Positions 6,412-6,754 of a DNA stretch of 6,754 nt are shown here, in pieces. This DNA is from JARYMI01 sp037444845. GTDB taxonomy: Bacteria > Acidobacteriota > Aminicenantia > Aminicenantales > UBA8522. Both the position numbers and the translations under genes were made by a program. The notes beneath the pieces are model-generated. The model saw only the letters and a list, made by a program, of their open reading frames with translations, did no database searches and was not told the DNA's origin. The first letter of the stretch is position 1; the number at the start of each line of letters is the position of its first letter. The DNA lies in the NCBI GenBank assembly GCA_037444845.1, contig JBBILQ010000087.1, forward strand, positions 1-6,754, in the 5' to 3' direction.

Positions 6412-6754
6412 TCAGCTTTTTTTCAGCTTGATGTCGCCGCTGAAGGAAGGCAGCTTAACCGTGGCTCCACAGCCGTTGACCACGCCGCTCATCTCTTTCG
6501 GCGAAATCTTGCCCGTCACCTTGATCTCGAAATCAGTAGTAATGCTCCCGCTGAATGTCTCGGCCACGAAATCGAAGGCCGAGTTCGCGGGCAAGTAGAG
6601 CTCGACACTGGCCTGGTTTTCTTTGTCTCGTGTCATGAACGGCAGAGTTCTTGTGGCGCGGCTGAAGGCAAACTGCCTGTCATTATCGCTGAATCGGGCC
6701 TCGATGGCAAGCGTGCCAGCCAGGAGATTAACGCTCATTTCTTCCTCAAACGGT
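6412..6754 (-). CDS. C-terminal part of a DUF4097-like (putative adhesin) protein
   Basis: The frame ends at TGA 6414-6412 and stays open to the right edge, so the 5' end is probably outside the window. At least 113 residues are visible. They show the repetitive beta-helix-like pattern of DUF4097 proteins: VELYLPANSAFDFVAETFSG, SITTDFEI, then MSGVVNGCGATVKLPSFSG and DIKLKKS at the end. The sequence SFSGDIKL is the typical last turn in the family. No signal peptide is visible in the part present. An internal ATG at 6738 with GAGG about 5 nt upstream could act as a start for a 108-residue protein. I prefer the partial reading, because family members are usually a few hundred residues long and the upstream codons are open (PFEEE). 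Function in the family is poorly known; many members are envelope-associated. It lies 76 bp upstream of the SpeE-like gene, with a promoter between them, so it may belong to a separate upstream transcription unit. Confidence 0.7.
   Translation of the reverse strand, partial: PFEEEMSVNLLAGTLAIEARFSDNDRQFAFSRATRTLPFMTRDKENQASVELYLPANSAFDFVAETFSGSITTDFEIKVTGKISPKEMSGVVNGCGATVKLPSFSGDIKLKKS

Noticed and set aside
6409..6432. Repeated TCAGCTT around a T7 run as a terminator for the DUF4097-like gene
   Set aside because: The two copies of TCAGCTT are direct, not inverted, so they do not form a stem; on the minus strand the run is A7 rather than a U-tract.

Overview
The window is an ordinary-looking stretch of a moderately GC-rich bacterial chromosome devoted mostly to envelope proteins. 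No tRNA, rRNA, CRISPR array, transposase or phage gene is visible. The gene families seen (a PEGA lipoprotein with a Kre9/KNH-like Ig domain, a large membrane-embedded spermidine-synthase-like protein, an NTF2-like protein ending in HDHSS, a GT39-type glycosyltransferase and a DUF4097-like protein) are a mix I associate with Acidobacteriota or Aminicenantota. That is an impression from protein style, not a demonstrated assignment.

Layout. Positions 2-217 (+) hold the tail of a secreted-type protein ending in a fibronectin III-like strand pattern, followed by a weak A7/T7 terminator-like structure. Positions 346-1296 (+) encode a putative lipoprotein. The rest lies on the minus strand. Reading in the direction of transcription: the C-terminal part of a DUF4097-like protein (6754-6412, 5' end outside the window); a near-consensus sigma70-type promoter (6406-6378); an 803-aa SpeE-like membrane protein (6335-3924); a 141-aa NTF2/SnoaL-like exported protein (3905-3480); and a 727-aa GT39-like glycosyltransferase with a C-terminal beta-sandwich (3435-1252). 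The last three are spaced by 18 and 44 bp and probably form one operon driven by the promoter at 6378-6406. The final gene runs 45 bp into the 3' end of the convergent lipoprotein gene.

How the genes may work together. The GT39-like enzyme should use a lipid-linked sugar at the outer face of the inner membrane. The SpeE-like protein has a Rossmann AdoMet-type domain held between two seven-helix membrane blocks. The small NTF2-like protein is probably exported. The shared operon suggests a joint role in envelope glycan or lipid modification, but nothing in the sequence names the substrate. The points most worth a second look are the loss of polyamine-site motifs and the odd predicted topology of the SpeE-like protein, and the carbohydrate-binding-like tail on the glycosyltransferase.
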